Assembly: GCF_016863255.1 (NCBI RefSeq)
Contig: NZ_BOON01000053.1
Location: 1 to 64,000 of the forward strand
Length of the DNA: 64,000 nucleotides
DNA from: Planosporangium mesophilum
Lineage (GTDB): Bacteria > Actinomycetota > Actinomycetes > Mycobacteriales > Micromonosporaceae
Direction of reading: 5' to 3'
Shown: piece by piece, positions 1-9,989 of the stretch
Layout: each line of letters starts with the position of its first letter
Numbering within the stretch: the first letter of the stretch is position 1
Position numbers and translations under genes: made by a program
The notes under the pieces: generated by a model
What the model was told of the DNA's origin: nothing
Seen by the model: the letters and a program-made list of their open reading frames with translations, nothing else
The model's database searches: none

Positions 1-120
1 TTCCCGGAGCACGCGCCCGGCCACTCGCTGACGAGCCCGCCGGAGGGCGGCGCGACGCCGCTGACGGCCGAGGCGCGCGGTGGTGCCACCTACCAGGAGG
101 ACACCTCCGGCGAGCGGTAG
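1..120 (+). CDS. C-terminal tail of an unidentified protein (partial)
   Basis: An open frame enters from the left edge in frame 1 and stops with TAG at 118-120, giving the last 39 residues of a protein. The tail is rich in Pro, Gly, Ala and Glu and ends EDTSGER, so it looks like a disordered terminus with no domain. A strong hairpin 17 bases after the stop supports a real gene end. The family cannot be named from this piece. Confidence 0.55.
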   Translation, partial: FPEHAPGHSLTSPPEGGATPLTAEARGGATYQEDTSGER

Positions 121-137
121 GCCCGCGCCGAACGTCG

Positions 138-172
138 AACGCCCGGCCCCCACGACGTGGGGGCCGGGCGTT
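138..172. terminator. Perfect hairpin terminator after the left-edge gene
   Basis: A 15-bp perfect inverted repeat (AACGCCCGGCCCCCA and its complement) flanks a 5-base loop. It follows the stop of the partial gene and lies before the 3' end of the convergent STAS gene, so it could serve both strands. There is no long T tract, which is usual in GC-rich actinobacteria. Confidence 0.75.
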
Positions 173-266
173 CCGCGTTACGGCGTTGAGCCGGGAGCAA
201 TGGCGCCACGAGACGGACGGGGCAGCGACCGTTTCTCCCGGATCGACGAGAGGGGGGAGGGGCCGC

Positions 267-647
267 TCAGGCGACCTGGGAAGCGGGGGACTTGGCCCGC
301 TGGCGGATGGTCCTCGGAGAGACGCCGGGAGCCGGCGGTAGGCCGAGCATCTCGGCCACACCCACGACCGTGAAGAGCTTCGCGATGAACGGGTTGGGGT
401 CGCACACCCGGAACTCCACCCGCAGGTCGTTGCAGATGCGCGTGGCCACCACGAGGGTGCCGACACCGGTGGAGTCCAGGAACGTCACGCCGGCCAGATC
501 GACGACAACGCTGTCGACGTCGCCGGCGGTGAGTGTTGCGGAGATCGCGGCCCGGAGATCAAGGGCCGTGGCGTAGTCGACCTCTCCGTGCAGGGAGATC
601 ACGGTTTCGCGATCACCCCGCCGGCGGGTCTGGATCGACAGGCTCAC
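267..647 (-). CDS. STAS-domain anti-sigma factor antagonist
   Basis: This 126-residue protein is a single STAS domain of the SpoIIAA/RsbV type. Such proteins bind an anti-sigma kinase and release a stress or developmental sigma factor; the kinase inactivates them by phosphorylating one serine. The FLDSTG motif places that serine at residue 59, and the following GVGTLVVA helix is typical. The GTG start at 647 has a GGGAGG ribosome site about 9 bases upstream. No cognate anti-sigma or sigma gene lies in the window, so its partner is unknown. The C-terminal 25 residues are basic and probably disordered. Confidence 0.88.
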   Translation of the reverse strand: MSLSIQTRRRGDRETVISLHGEVDYATALDLRAAISATLTAGDVDSVVVDLAGVTFLDSTGVGTLVVATRICNDLRVEFRVCDPNPFIAKLFTVVGVAEMLGLPPAPGVSPRTIRQRAKSPASQVA

Positions 648-772
648 TGCGTCGCCTCCCGCGTATGACCACTCATGCGGTGGCCTTGAGGTGCGGCTAG
701 CGTAACGGACCGACTGTCGACCGCGCTACGTTCCGTATACCGCCGCCTTACTAATTGGCGTACAGGGCCTCC

Positions 773-1348
773 TCACCCCTGAACGACGGGCTGTCCCTTC
801 AGAATCACTCCCGCGGATTGCATCTGGGACAGCGCTTCATCGACAGTAACCTGCGCCACACCGGCTGTCATGTCCAGTAGCACGGTGGGGTGAAAGCCTT
901 CCCGCGCCGCGTCGAGCGCGGTAGCGCGTACGCAGTGGTCGGTCGCGATGCCGACGATGTCGACGGCGTCCACCCCGCGCATCCGCAGCCAGGCCGCCAG
1001 ACTGACCCCGCCGGCGTGGCCCTCGAAACCGGAGTACGCGGCCGCGTGGTCACCCTTCGTGAAAACCGCCTCGATCCGGTCGGTGTCGAGGTTGGCGTGG
1101 AACGCCTGCCCGGCCGTACCGGCGACGCAGTGCGCCGGCCACGTGTCGACGTAGTCCGGCTGGTCGGAGAAGTGCCCGCCCGGGTCGATGTGGTGATCCT
1201 GGGTGGCCACGACGTGGTCCCACTGACCCTCGTCCGCCGCGAGGGCCGCCGAGATGGCGCTCGCGACCCCGGTACCGCCGCCGACGGCGAGCGACCCGCC
1301 CTCGCAGAAGTCGTTCTGCACGTCGACGATGATCAAGGCGTGGCTCAT
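773..1348 (-). CDS. pncA: Nicotinamidase (isochorismatase-fold amidohydrolase)
   Basis: The enzyme hydrolyses nicotinamide to nicotinate and ammonia in NAD salvage. The 191-residue length is normal. The catalytic triad is visible as Asp9 (LIIVDVQNDF), Lys98 (FTKGD) and Cys139 (ATDHCV). Asp51, His53, His59 and His73 are in the positions of the metal ligands of M. tuberculosis PncA. Its ATG overlaps the stop of pncB by 4 bases, so the two are translationally coupled, and the product of this enzyme is the substrate of PncB. PncA is also the known activator of the prodrug pyrazinamide. Confidence 0.95.
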   Translation of the reverse strand: MSHALIIVDVQNDFCEGGSLAVGGGTGVASAISAALAADEGQWDHVVATQDHHIDPGGHFSDQPDYVDTWPAHCVAGTAGQAFHANLDTDRIEAVFTKGDHAAAYSGFEGHAGGVSLAAWLRMRGVDAVDIVGIATDHCVRATALDAAREGFHPTVLLDMTAGVAQVTVDEALSQMQSAGVILKGQPVVQG

Positions 1349-2646
1349 CCGCTCTCCTTCGTGCTCGCCGGTTGGCAGACCACCGGGATGGTCGGCTCAC
1401 CCTGGGACAGCTTCAGGCCCTCCCACGGTATCGAGATCAAATTATGGCGGAGCAGTTCCCGGGAGTCTTCCAGGGTCGGCAGGTCGGGCACGATCTCGCC
1501 GCCCCGCACGTACGGGCGCTGCAGTGGCCGGTCGTGCGGCCTCGGCTCCGGGCTGCCCTGCGGCACGATGATCTCCTCGGTGGCCGTACCGGTCGGCTTG
1601 TGCCGGCGTACCGCGGTCTTGCGGCCGCCGACGGTGGCCTTGTTCTCCGACCGCTTGACCACCGGCTTGCCGTCGACCTCGACCAGCTTGTAGACCAGCC
1701 CGGCGGTCGGCGCGCCGGAGCCGACGACGACCGCCGTGCCGGCGCCGTACGCGTCGACCGGCTCGGCGGCCAGCGACGCGATCGCGTACTCGTCGAGGTC
1801 GCCGGAGACCACGATCCTGGTCTCGGTGGCGCCCAGCTCGTCGAGCAGGTCCCGGGACTGCTGCGCGAGCATGGACAGGTCGCCGGAGTCGATGCGGATG
1901 GCGCCCAGGTCCGGGCCCGCGACCGCGACCGCGTTGCGGATGCCCTGGCTGATGTCGTACGTGTCGACCAGCAGCGTGGTGTCCTTGCTGAAGGTGGCCA
2001 CCTGCGAGGCGAACGCGGCCCTCTCGTCGTCGTGCAGCAGCGTGAACGCGTGGGCCGCGGTCCCCGCCGTCGGGATCCCGTACCGGCGGCCGGCCGCCAG
2101 GTTGGAGGTCGAGGCGAAGCCGGCCAGGTAGGCGGAGCGGGCCGCGGCGACCGCGGCCTCCTCATGGGTACGCCGGGAGCCCATCTCGATCAGCGGCCGT
2201 CCCCGGGCGGCCGTGACCATGCGGGCGGCCGCCGACGCGATCGCGCAGTCGTGGTTGAGCACCGAGAGCACGAACGTCTCCAGCACGACGCACTCGGCGA
2301 AGGTGCCGCTCACGGTGAGGATGGGGGAGTTGGGAAAGTACAGCTCGCCCTCGGCGTACCCGTCGATGTCGCCGCTGAACCGGTAGCGTCGCAGCCAGTC
2401 GGCGGTGCGGTCGTCGACCACCTGGCGGTCCCGCAGCCACTCCACGATCTCCGGCGTGAAGGTGAAGTCCCGCAACTGCTCGATGATCCGGCCGGTTCCG
2501 GCCACCACGCCGTAGCGGCGGCCCAGCGGCAGCCGCCGGCCGAACACCTCGAACACGCACTGCCGGTCGGCCGTGCCGTCCCGCAGGGCGGCCGACAGCA
2601 TCGTCAGCTCGTAGTGGTCCGTGTACAGGGCGATATCCGAGTTCAC
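1345..2646 (-). CDS. pncB: Nicotinate phosphoribosyltransferase
   Basis: The enzyme joins nicotinate to PRPP to form nicotinate mononucleotide, using ATP. The 433-residue protein begins with the typical YTDHYELTML motif and has the GSRRTHEEAA segment and the GTAAHAF motif that carries the histidine phosphorylated in this family. It is the first gene of a pncB-pncA operon whose order matches the pathway in reverse. M. tuberculosis pncB1 also lies near clpS, so the location is conserved. The distance to the LAL regulator upstream is only 32 bases, so read-through from that gene is possible. Confidence 0.96.
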   Translation of the reverse strand: MNSDIALYTDHYELTMLSAALRDGTADRQCVFEVFGRRLPLGRRYGVVAGTGRIIEQLRDFTFTPEIVEWLRDRQVVDDRTADWLRRYRFSGDIDGYAEGELYFPNSPILTVSGTFAECVVLETFVLSVLNHDCAIASAAARMVTAARGRPLIEMGSRRTHEEAAVAAARSAYLAGFASTSNLAAGRRYGIPTAGTAAHAFTLLHDDERAAFASQVATFSKDTTLLVDTYDISQGIRNAVAVAGPDLGAIRIDSGDLSMLAQQSRDLLDELGATETRIVVSGDLDEYAIASLAAEPVDAYGAGTAVVVGSGAPTAGLVYKLVEVDGKPVVKRSENKATVGGRKTAVRRHKPTGTATEEIIVPQGSPEPRPHDRPLQRPYVRGGEIVPDLPTLEDSRELLRHNLISIPWEGLKLSQGEPTIPVVCQPASTKESG

Positions 2647-2678
2647 GGATCAGAGCCTAATGCGCCGGGCCGCCCGGG

Positions 2679-5303
2679 TTACTCGTCGGTGGGCAGTGCC
2701 CGGAGCGCGCCGGCCAGCTCGGCCCGGCCGGCGACGCCGAGTTTCGCGTACACCCGGAGCAGGTGGTTGTCGACCGTGCGCGAGGACAGGTAGAGCTTGT
2801 CCGCGATCTCCTTGCTGGGCACGCCGGCCGCGGCGAGCTTGGCGATCTGGCGTTCCCGCGTGGTCAGCGCCGGCCGGGCCACCACCAGGGTCGGGATCTT
2901 CACCCCTTCGCAGCGCTGCAGCAGCACGGTGAGCAGCTCCGACGCGGTCGTGGTCTGGGGCGAGCGGGCGGCCCGCAGCAGCGGGATCGCGCCGGCGGCG
3001 GCCTCCGCCGCGTACAGCGACAGGCCCAGGTCGGCGAAGGCCTCGGCGGCGCCGAGCAGGCCGCCGCCGTCGGCCGACGCCGCGGCCCGGGCGTGCCAGG
3101 CCATCACGGGTGCGAGCGGCCCCTGGATGACGCCCGCGAGGTAGGCCAGGCGCTCGACCACGTCGCCGGCGCGGCCGAGCCGTACCAGGTCGTGCAGGGC
3201 GTGCAGCTCGTACCCGGCGAACCCGTCCGCGCGCAGCCGCCCGATCAGGTCCGAGAGCACCTCGACCCCGGTACGGGCCTCGCCCGAGCAGATCGCGACC
3301 CAGGCCCGGGCCTGCTCGAGCCACGGGTACAGGATGTTCATGGTGGGCCGGTGGCAGGCGTCGCACTCGGCCATCGCCCGGGCCGCCAGCGCGTGGTCGC
3401 CGGAGAGCGCCGCCACGTGCGCCCGCTCGGCGTTGGCCAGCGCCCCGTACACGTGGCCGGCCGCGAGCGTCGCGGCCGCCTGGCCGGCGAAGCGGGCGGC
3501 GTCGGGCAGCCGGCCGCGCAGCCGGGCGGCCTGCGCCCGGACCAGCGTGACGTAGCCCGCGCCCAGGTGGAAGTCGCCGGCGTCGGCGAGGCCGGCGAAC
3601 TCCGCGGCCACCATCGCCCGTACCGCGCCGAGGTCGCCGGCGAGGATCATCGCGGTGCCCCGGGCGAGTTCGACGGCGAGCTGGATGTAGGGCGCCTCGA
3701 GCCGCCACCGCGGCGCGTCGGCGTCCACCACCGCCATCGCGCGCAGGGTCTGTACGAACGCGCCCCGCGCCGCCTGCAGGTGCGCGACCGTACCGGCGGC
3801 GAGCGCCCGCGGCGCCGGCTCGGCTTCGGCGTCGTCCAGGACGCTCTGGGCCAGCTCGAGCGCGGTCTCGTGCTCGCCGCGGTGCAGGTGCATGATCGAT
3901 TCGACCGCGCGGACCCCGGCCCGCGCGGCCGGCTCGGTGATCTGTTCCGCGTCCTTGGACAGCCGGGCCGCCGCGCACTCCTCGGCCAGCCCCCAGTACA
4001 GGACGCTGGCCCGGACGCTCAGCCAGTCCGCGCGCTGGCGGTCGTCGGTGACCAGGTCGCCCGCCAGGTCGAGGACGGCGAGCGCCTCGGCCGGCTGGTC
4101 GGCGAACATCAGCAGGGTGCCGAGGGTCAACGCGGCCTCGAACCCCGCGCCCGCGTTGACCGCCGCGCGCGCCAGCCGGATCGCGAGTGGGATGTTGTAG
4201 CCGGCGGACGCCTGCCGGGCGGCGTCCAGCAGCTGGCGCGGGTCGCGGGCGGTGTCGCTGTCCAGCCTCCAGACCGCGACCCGGAGCAGGTCGTCACGCC
4301 GGCGGCTGCCCACTCCGTCGACCAGGTCGGCGAGCTCGGCCAGCAGCCGCCGGAACCGGGTGACCGGGCAGCGTTGGCGCACCACCTCGGCGTACAGCGG
4401 ATGGGCGAGGCGGACGTTGGCCCGGCGGTCGTCGGGCACCACCCGGATGAGCTGGCGCTCCTCGGCCTGCTCGACCGCGGCGGCGTCGGTGGCCCGTACC
4501 AGCATCTGCAGCCCGATCGGCTCACCGAACGCCACCAGTTCCAGCACGTCCCGTACCTCGGTGGTGAGCTGGCCGATGCGGGCGTCGATCACCTCGGTCA
4601 GGGTCGGGATCAGCTCGAAGCGGCCGGTCCACCGCCAGACCCCGTACGACGAGGTGATCTCCTCGCCGGCGCGCGCCGCCAGCACCAGTTCGCGCAGCAG
4701 CAGGGCGTTGCCCTGGGACAGCTGACACAGCCGGTCCACCGACGCGGAGTCCACCGGGCCGCCGAACACCCGGCTCAGCAGCTCGGCGACCTCGTCCTGG
4801 GTAAGCGGGCCGAGCTCGACGCGTTCTACCAGGTCATCCGTCCATAGTGCCCGGACCGGGTCGGGTACGGGCTCGCCGGTGCGTACCGTCGCGAGGATCG
4901 TGGTGCGCTCGTTGTGGGCGAGGTAGTAGATCAGCGTCGCCGACAGTGGGTCCAGCAGGTGCCCGTCGTCGATCGCGAGCACGACGGGCCGCCCGGCGGC
5001 GCGTTGGCGCAGGGCGTCCACGGCCCACCGCAGCAGGCCGGAGGTGGAGGCGGGGGCGGGTTGGTCCGCGGGTAGCACCTGTGACAGGCTGCCCAGCGGC
5101 AGCCCCGCGGTGGCCGTGTTGGCCGTCGCCGACCAGACCGACAGGCGCTCCGTGTCCAGGGTCGCGACCGCCTCACGGAGCAGCCGGCTCTTGCCGATGC
5201 CGGCAGCACCGCCCAGGATCAGGCCACGGCCGGTGGCGCCTGCGGCCGCCTCGGTCAGCCGGGCCAGCTCCTCCACTCGCCCGACGAAACTCCACGGAGG
5301 CAC
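2679..5303 (-). CDS. LAL-family (large ATP-binding LuxR-type) transcriptional regulator
   Basis: The 874-residue protein has the full architecture of a LAL regulator. An N-terminal STAND ATPase carries a Walker A motif GAAGIGKS at residues 32-39 and a Walker B VVLAIDD near 107-113. A long Ala- and Leu-rich helical middle looks like TPR-type repeats. The last 60 residues are a LuxR/GerE helix-turn-helix (TTRERQIAKLAAAG, SSRTVDNHL). Such proteins activate target genes when a ligand is bound; the ligand and targets are not evident. The GTG start follows an AT-rich stretch shared with the divergent GTPase gene, which is the obvious candidate target. Confidence 0.92.
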   Translation of the reverse strand: MPPWSFVGRVEELARLTEAAAGATGRGLILGGAAGIGKSRLLREAVATLDTERLSVWSATANTATAGLPLGSLSQVLPADQPAPASTSGLLRWAVDALRQRAAGRPVVLAIDDGHLLDPLSATLIYYLAHNERTTILATVRTGEPVPDPVRALWTDDLVERVELGPLTQDEVAELLSRVFGGPVDSASVDRLCQLSQGNALLLRELVLAARAGEEITSSYGVWRWTGRFELIPTLTEVIDARIGQLTTEVRDVLELVAFGEPIGLQMLVRATDAAAVEQAEERQLIRVVPDDRRANVRLAHPLYAEVVRQRCPVTRFRRLLAELADLVDGVGSRRRDDLLRVAVWRLDSDTARDPRQLLDAARQASAGYNIPLAIRLARAAVNAGAGFEAALTLGTLLMFADQPAEALAVLDLAGDLVTDDRQRADWLSVRASVLYWGLAEECAAARLSKDAEQITEPAARAGVRAVESIMHLHRGEHETALELAQSVLDDAEAEPAPRALAAGTVAHLQAARGAFVQTLRAMAVVDADAPRWRLEAPYIQLAVELARGTAMILAGDLGAVRAMVAAEFAGLADAGDFHLGAGYVTLVRAQAARLRGRLPDAARFAGQAAATLAAGHVYGALANAERAHVAALSGDHALAARAMAECDACHRPTMNILYPWLEQARAWVAICSGEARTGVEVLSDLIGRLRADGFAGYELHALHDLVRLGRAGDVVERLAYLAGVIQGPLAPVMAWHARAAASADGGGLLGAAEAFADLGLSLYAAEAAAGAIPLLRAARSPQTTTASELLTVLLQRCEGVKIPTLVVARPALTTRERQIAKLAAAGVPSKEIADKLYLSSRTVDNHLLRVYAKLGVAGRAELAGALRALPTDE

Positions 5304-5482
5304 TGTCGCAGCATATAGATGTTCCCGTTACTGTGCGCTCCCTTGAAAGTACCAAAGTTTGAGTAGTGCTTCGTCCGTCCTTTGAGTACCGTCGCTCCTG
5401 CCCCCGTAAGTGACCGTTCACGTAGCGTTCGCGTGCCGACCGGCAACGGGGTTGGTTGGTCCGGATCCCAGGAGGGTGGCGC
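5304..5482. promoter_or_regulatory. Divergent promoter region between the LAL regulator and the GTPase
   Basis: This is the only intergenic space between two divergent genes. It holds an AT-rich stretch at about 5310-5370, unusual for this chromosome, with CATATAG and TACCAAAGTTTGAG segments. On the minus strand CTATAT lies about 10 bases before the regulator's GTG, so a leaderless or nearly leaderless start is possible. The plus-strand side ends in an AGGAGGG ribosome site before the GTPase ATG. No clear palindrome was found. Confidence 0.45.
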
Positions 5483-7186
5483 ATGAAGTCGGCAGTGCCA
5501 CGTACGCCGATGGCGACCCTCGGGGCGGGTCCGCCCACCGGGTCGGCCGCGGTGTCCGACGGTGGGGCCGTCCCGACCGGTAGGCCGGACATCGGCGGTA
5601 TGCCCGACGTCGCCCGTACGCCGGAGGTCACCGGTATGCCGGAGGTCACCGGTATGCCGGACGTCGCCGCCGCGCCGGACGCCGGCCGGGTGTCGACGGT
5701 CGTGGTCGCGGGTGCTCCCGGCTGCGGCAAGAGTTCGGTGACGAACGCGCTGCTGGGGACGCCGGCGGCGGAGCTGGTACCGGTGGCCGGCGAATCGGAT
5801 GACGCCGGTGCCACCGTGGTCGCCCGGTCGGAAACCTCGGCCTTCGTGTCCTTCCGCCGCGGCGACCGGCCGATGGCGTACGCGTACGTGCCCGGCCGGC
5901 GCTCGCCCCGCCCGCTCGGCGTCGAGCAGGTCCTTGCCGGCGACGCGGCGACGCTGGCACGCGACGGCCTCGGCCGCCCGCCGCGCCGCGTCGAGGTGCT
6001 GCACCCCGCCGACCTGCTGCACCACGTCAACCTGGTCGACACGCCCGGCATCGGCGGCTTTGATCAGGTGTACACCGATATCGTGCTGGATGGGCTGGAC
6101 GAACGCACCGCGCTCCTGTTCGTGACCGAGGCCACCACCGCGCTTCAGCCGGCCCAGTTGGACTTCCTCGCCCAGGTGGATCAGCGCGACGTACCCGTGA
6201 TCTTCGCGCTGACCAAGATCGATGCCGTTCCGCAGTGGCCGGCGGTCCTGTCGGCCGACCAGAAGCTCGTGCACGACCACGCGCCGCGCCTGGCCACCGC
6301 CCCGTGGTACGCGCTGAGCACCCGGTACGGCTGTGACGGCGCGCCACCCGCCGGGGTGGAGGAGGCGGCCCGCGGCCTGGCCGGGCTGGGCGTCGACGCC
6401 CTGCGGCGGGCGATCAGCGAGCCGCCGCCGGGGGAGCGGGCACCGCTGGCGACGCCGGCTGTTCAGGCGGTCCCGGTCCAGCGGAAAGCCGCGGGTCAGA
6501 ACCCGGCGGCACCCCGCGTCGCCGCTGGCGTCACCGACGAGCGCTGGACCCAGGTCCTCGACGACGAGATCCAGACCCACCGCACCGCCGCCGGTCAGCG
6601 GCTGGCCATGGACCTGACCGCCATCCATGCCCGGTGCGTGCGGTCGACCGACTCCCCGGAGGGCTGCGCGCGCCTGGCGCACGTCGTCGACCGGGAGCTG
6701 CACGCGCTCTCGGTCCGGGCGACCCGGTCCGTCGACGACGCCGCCGCGGCGATCATGCGTCGGCTGTTCACCGAGATCCTGGAGGCCCGGCCGGACCGGG
6801 CCGCGCTGCAGCGCATCCGCCGCGCCACCCGGCGCGCGGTCGAGGAGGCCGAGGCGGGCGTGCCCGACTGGAACCGCGTGTTGCTGGTCACCTCGACGTC
6901 GGGGATCGCCGTGACGACGGGGCGCGGCGCGGTCGCGGCGCTGGCGGCCGTCGCGCCCCGGCCGGTCGAGGAGGAACTGCTGCCGCCGATCGGGGTGGGC
7001 CTGAGTGCCGTCTGCTACCTGGCCGGCCACCGCGGCACCGACCGTAGCCGGCAGTGGCTGCGGCAGGCGGTACAGACCCTCGAGACCCACCTGGGCCGCG
7101 AACTCACGTGGCGCTTCGATTACCTGCGGGAGGCGCTTGCCGTGGTGGCCCTGGACACCGTGGAACACGGCGTACTCCTAGCCTGA
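5483..7186 (+). CDS. Dynamin-like GTPase with repetitive N-terminus
   Basis: The 567-residue protein has a P-loop GAPGCGKSS at 77-85, a G3 motif DTPGIGG at 186-192 and a G4 motif TKID at 244-247, so it is a TRAFAC-class GTPase related to the dynamin/YdjA-like group. The last 300 residues are helical with a possible hydrophobic hairpin near residues 470-530, as in membrane-remodelling bacterial dynamins. The first 70 residues are disordered and contain a hexapeptide repeat. The ATG at 5483 is chosen because AGGAGGG sits 6 bases upstream; a longer in-frame start at 5456 lacks this. The gene is single, divergent from the LAL regulator and closed by a hairpin. Its cellular role is unknown. Confidence 0.8.
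   Translation: MKSAVPRTPMATLGAGPPTGSAAVSDGGAVPTGRPDIGGMPDVARTPEVTGMPEVTGMPDVAAAPDAGRVSTVVVAGAPGCGKSSVTNALLGTPAAELVPVAGESDDAGATVVARSETSAFVSFRRGDRPMAYAYVPGRRSPRPLGVEQVLAGDAATLARDGLGRPPRRVEVLHPADLLHHVNLVDTPGIGGFDQVYTDIVLDGLDERTALLFVTEATTALQPAQLDFLAQVDQRDVPVIFALTKIDAVPQWPAVLSADQKLVHDHAPRLATAPWYALSTRYGCDGAPPAGVEEAARGLAGLGVDALRRAISEPPPGERAPLATPAVQAVPVQRKAAGQNPAAPRVAAGVTDERWTQVLDDEIQTHRTAAGQRLAMDLTAIHARCVRSTDSPEGCARLAHVVDRELHALSVRATRSVDDAAAAIMRRLFTEILEARPDRAALQRIRRATRRAVEEAEAGVPDWNRVLLVTSTSGIAVTTGRGAVAALAAVAPRPVEEELLPPIGVGLSAVCYLAGHRGTDRSRQWLRQAVQTLETHLGRELTWRFDYLREALAVVALDTVEHGVLLA
5597..5686 (+). repeat. 18-bp tandem repeats coding for a GMPEVT hexapeptide
   Basis: Five consecutive 18-base units encode GMPDVA, RTPEVT, GMPEVT, GMPDVA and the degenerate AAPDAG. 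The second and third intact units are nearly identical in DNA, so slippage or recombination could change the copy number. They lie in the disordered leader of the GTPase. Confidence 0.85.
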
Positions 7187-7202
7187 TCGACTGCCCCCCG
7201 AC

Positions 7203-7239
7203 AGCGACAACCGCGCCGCCACCCGGCGCGGTTGTCGCT
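7203..7239 (+). terminator. Hairpin terminator after the GTPase gene
   Basis: A perfect 15-bp stem (AGCGACAACCGCGCC and complement) with a 7-base loop lies 16 bases after the GTPase stop and 30 bases before clpS. It separates the two transcription units. Confidence 0.8.
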
Positions 7240-7269
7240 ATCCCGGCCGGCTGAGGGAAGAATGGCGTT

Positions 7270-7560
7270 ATGGCTGCTCCACAGGTCACACCACTCGAGA
7301 CCCCTGACATCGCCGAGGTGCCGGCGACCGATCGACCCTGGGTGACGATCGTGTGGAACGATCCGGTCAACCTCATGAGCTATGTGACCTGGGTCTTCCA
7401 GAAGCTCTTCGGGTACAGCCGGGAGAAGGCCGAGCGCCTGATGCTCGACGTGCACCACAAGGGCAGGGCGATCGTCTCCAGCGGCGCGCGGGAGCGCATG
7501 GAGCACGACGCGTCCCAGCTGCACGGGTACGGGCTGTGGGCAACGGTGGACCAGTCTTGA
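7270..7560 (+). CDS. clpS: ATP-dependent Clp protease adaptor ClpS
   Basis: ClpS binds N-degron substrates and delivers them to the ClpC/ClpA unfoldase. The 96-residue protein has a short disordered N-terminus and the conserved core: [11 protein letters not shown], a [16 protein letters not shown] helix and the [10 protein letters not shown] segment. The substrate pocket Asn-Asp and the His pair are present. The next gene overlaps its stop by one base (TGATG). ClpP subunits and ClpX are encoded 50 kb away; no clpC or clpA is in the window. Confidence 0.96.
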   Translation: MAAPQVTPLETPDIAEVPATDRPWVTIVWNDPVNLMSYVTWVFQKLFGYSREKAERLMLDVHHKGRAIVSSGARERMEHDASQLHGYGLWATVDQS

Positions 7561-8051
7561 TGTTCATCCGCGAGGGCGACGCATGCGTCGGTCACTTCGA
7601 CTCCACCGGCGCGGCCGTGCTCCAGCAGGTCATGATCGAGGTTGTCGCGCTGCTGTCGGAGCGGCTCGACCGCGAGGACCCGGTGGTGGCGCGGCTGTTC
7701 CCGGACGTCTACCGGGACGACCCGCAGGGCTCCGCCGACCTGCGCCGGTACATCGAGGCCGACCTCAGGTCCGCCAAGCTGGACCAGGCCGGGGCGATGC
7801 TCGCCGCACTGCCGCCGGACGGCGGTGAGGTGCGCCTGTCCGAGGAGCAGGCCGAGGCGTGGCTGCGAGGGCTCACCGACGCCCGGCTCGCGCTCGGCAT
7901 GCAACTGGGCATCACCGACGAGACCGATCTCGTCGACGAGATGGACGAGGCGGTGCTGCACGACCCGGTCTCGGTGCGGGTGGCCCGGCTGTCCGTGTAC
8001 GCGTACCTCAGTGAGCTGCAGGAGTCACTGGTCGAGGCGCTCGCGGGGTGA
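7560..8051 (+). CDS. DUF2017 family protein
   Basis: This 163-residue protein begins at the ATG that shares one base with the clpS stop, so translation is coupled. It is acidic and mostly helical, without a signal peptide or membrane segment. It matches the actinobacterial DUF2017 family, which sits next to clpS in many genomes (the Rv1332 position in M. tuberculosis). No enzyme motif is visible. The constant pairing suggests a role with ClpS or N-degron turnover, which is inference only. Confidence 0.85.
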   Translation: MFIREGDACVGHFDSTGAAVLQQVMIEVVALLSERLDREDPVVARLFPDVYRDDPQGSADLRRYIEADLRSAKLDQAGAMLAALPPDGGEVRLSEEQAEAWLRGLTDARLALGMQLGITDETDLVDEMDEAVLHDPVSVRVARLSVYAYLSELQESLVEALAG

Positions 8052-8075
8052 CCCCGGCCATGTGTTGACGCTCAC

Positions 8076-8106
8076 CTGACGCCCGGTGCGGAAACTTCGG
8101 TAGTCT
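8076..8106 (+). promoter_or_regulatory. Leaderless promoter of mec-cysO-cysM
   Basis: A TAGTCT -10 box at 8101-8106 lies 7 bases before the GTG of mec, the spacing expected for a leaderless mRNA. CTGACG at 8076-8081 is a plausible -35 with a 19-base spacer. There is no ribosome-binding sequence before the GTG. Confidence 0.65.
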
Positions 8107-8113
8107 GGGGCGC

Positions 8114-8605
8114 GTGCTGACCATCGACGCCGCGATTCTGGACGCGATCGTTGCGCACGCCCGCCGGGACCACCCGGACGAGGCGTGCGGGATCGTGGCC
8201 GGTGCGATCGGGTCGGACCAGCCGACCCGCCACGTCGCGATGGACAACGCGGAGCGCTCCCCGACCTTCTACCGCTTCGACTCGGGCGAGCAGTTGCGGG
8301 TGTGGCGGGAGATGGACGACCTCGACGAGGAGCCGGTGGTCATCTACCACTCGCACACCGCGACCGAGGCCTACCCGTCGCGTACCGACATCGGTCTCGC
8401 GGCGTACCCCGACGCGCACTACATGCTGGTGTCGACCCGGGAACCGGAGACCACCGAGATCCGGTCGTACCGGATCCTGGACGGAGTCGTGACCGAGGAG
8501 CCGGTGCGCGTCGTCAACGCGGACGTGGACCAGCACGCCGTTCAGTCCTACATGTTCGGGCAGAGCCCGGCGGCTGTCGACTACGAGTGTCGCGCCGGCA
8601 ACTGA
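8114..8605 (+). CDS. mec: JAMM/MPN+ metalloprotease Mec (CysO-cysteine hydrolase)
   Basis: In M. tuberculosis Mec releases cysteine from the CysO-cysteine adduct made by CysM. The 163-residue protein shows the zinc protease signature: Glu23 in DEACG and His79-X-His81 followed by Ser89 and Asp92 (HSHTATEAYPSRTD). The GTG start is set by a leaderless -10 box just upstream. The gene order mec-cysO-cysM is the canonical one. Because CysO here has residues beyond its di-glycine, Mec is also the natural candidate for trimming CysO before activation. Confidence 0.92.
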   Translation: MLTIDAAILDAIVAHARRDHPDEACGIVAGAIGSDQPTRHVAMDNAERSPTFYRFDSGEQLRVWREMDDLDEEPVVIYHSHTATEAYPSRTDIGLAAYPDAHYMLVSTREPETTEIRSYRILDGVVTEEPVRVVNADVDQHAVQSYMFGQSPAAVDYECRAGN

Positions 8606-8679
8606 CGCCGCCCGCGGTCCCCTTTCGACGTCACTGCTGTCCCACTCCGTCTGTCCGACTTATGAGGAGCACCGAAATC

Positions 8680-9928
<1,249 letters not shown>

Positions 9929-9943
9929 TCCCATCCACCGCTC

Positions 9944-9983
9944 ACGACGGCGGCCCTCCCGGTACCGGGAGGGCCGCCGTCGT
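9944..9983. terminator. 40-base perfect palindrome, bidirectional terminator
   Basis: Two 20-base arms (ACGACGGCGGCCCTCCCGGT and its complement) form an uninterrupted palindrome between cysM and the convergent membrane protein gene. It lies 15 bases after the cysM stop and 6 bases after the other gene's stop, so it can end both transcripts. Confidence 0.85.
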
Positions 9984-9989
9984 ATCGGG

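Noticed and set aside
720-772. Possible hairpin between pncA and the STAS gene (GTACGCC and GGCGGTATAC)
   Set aside because: The arms are short and mismatched, so I did not list it as a terminator.
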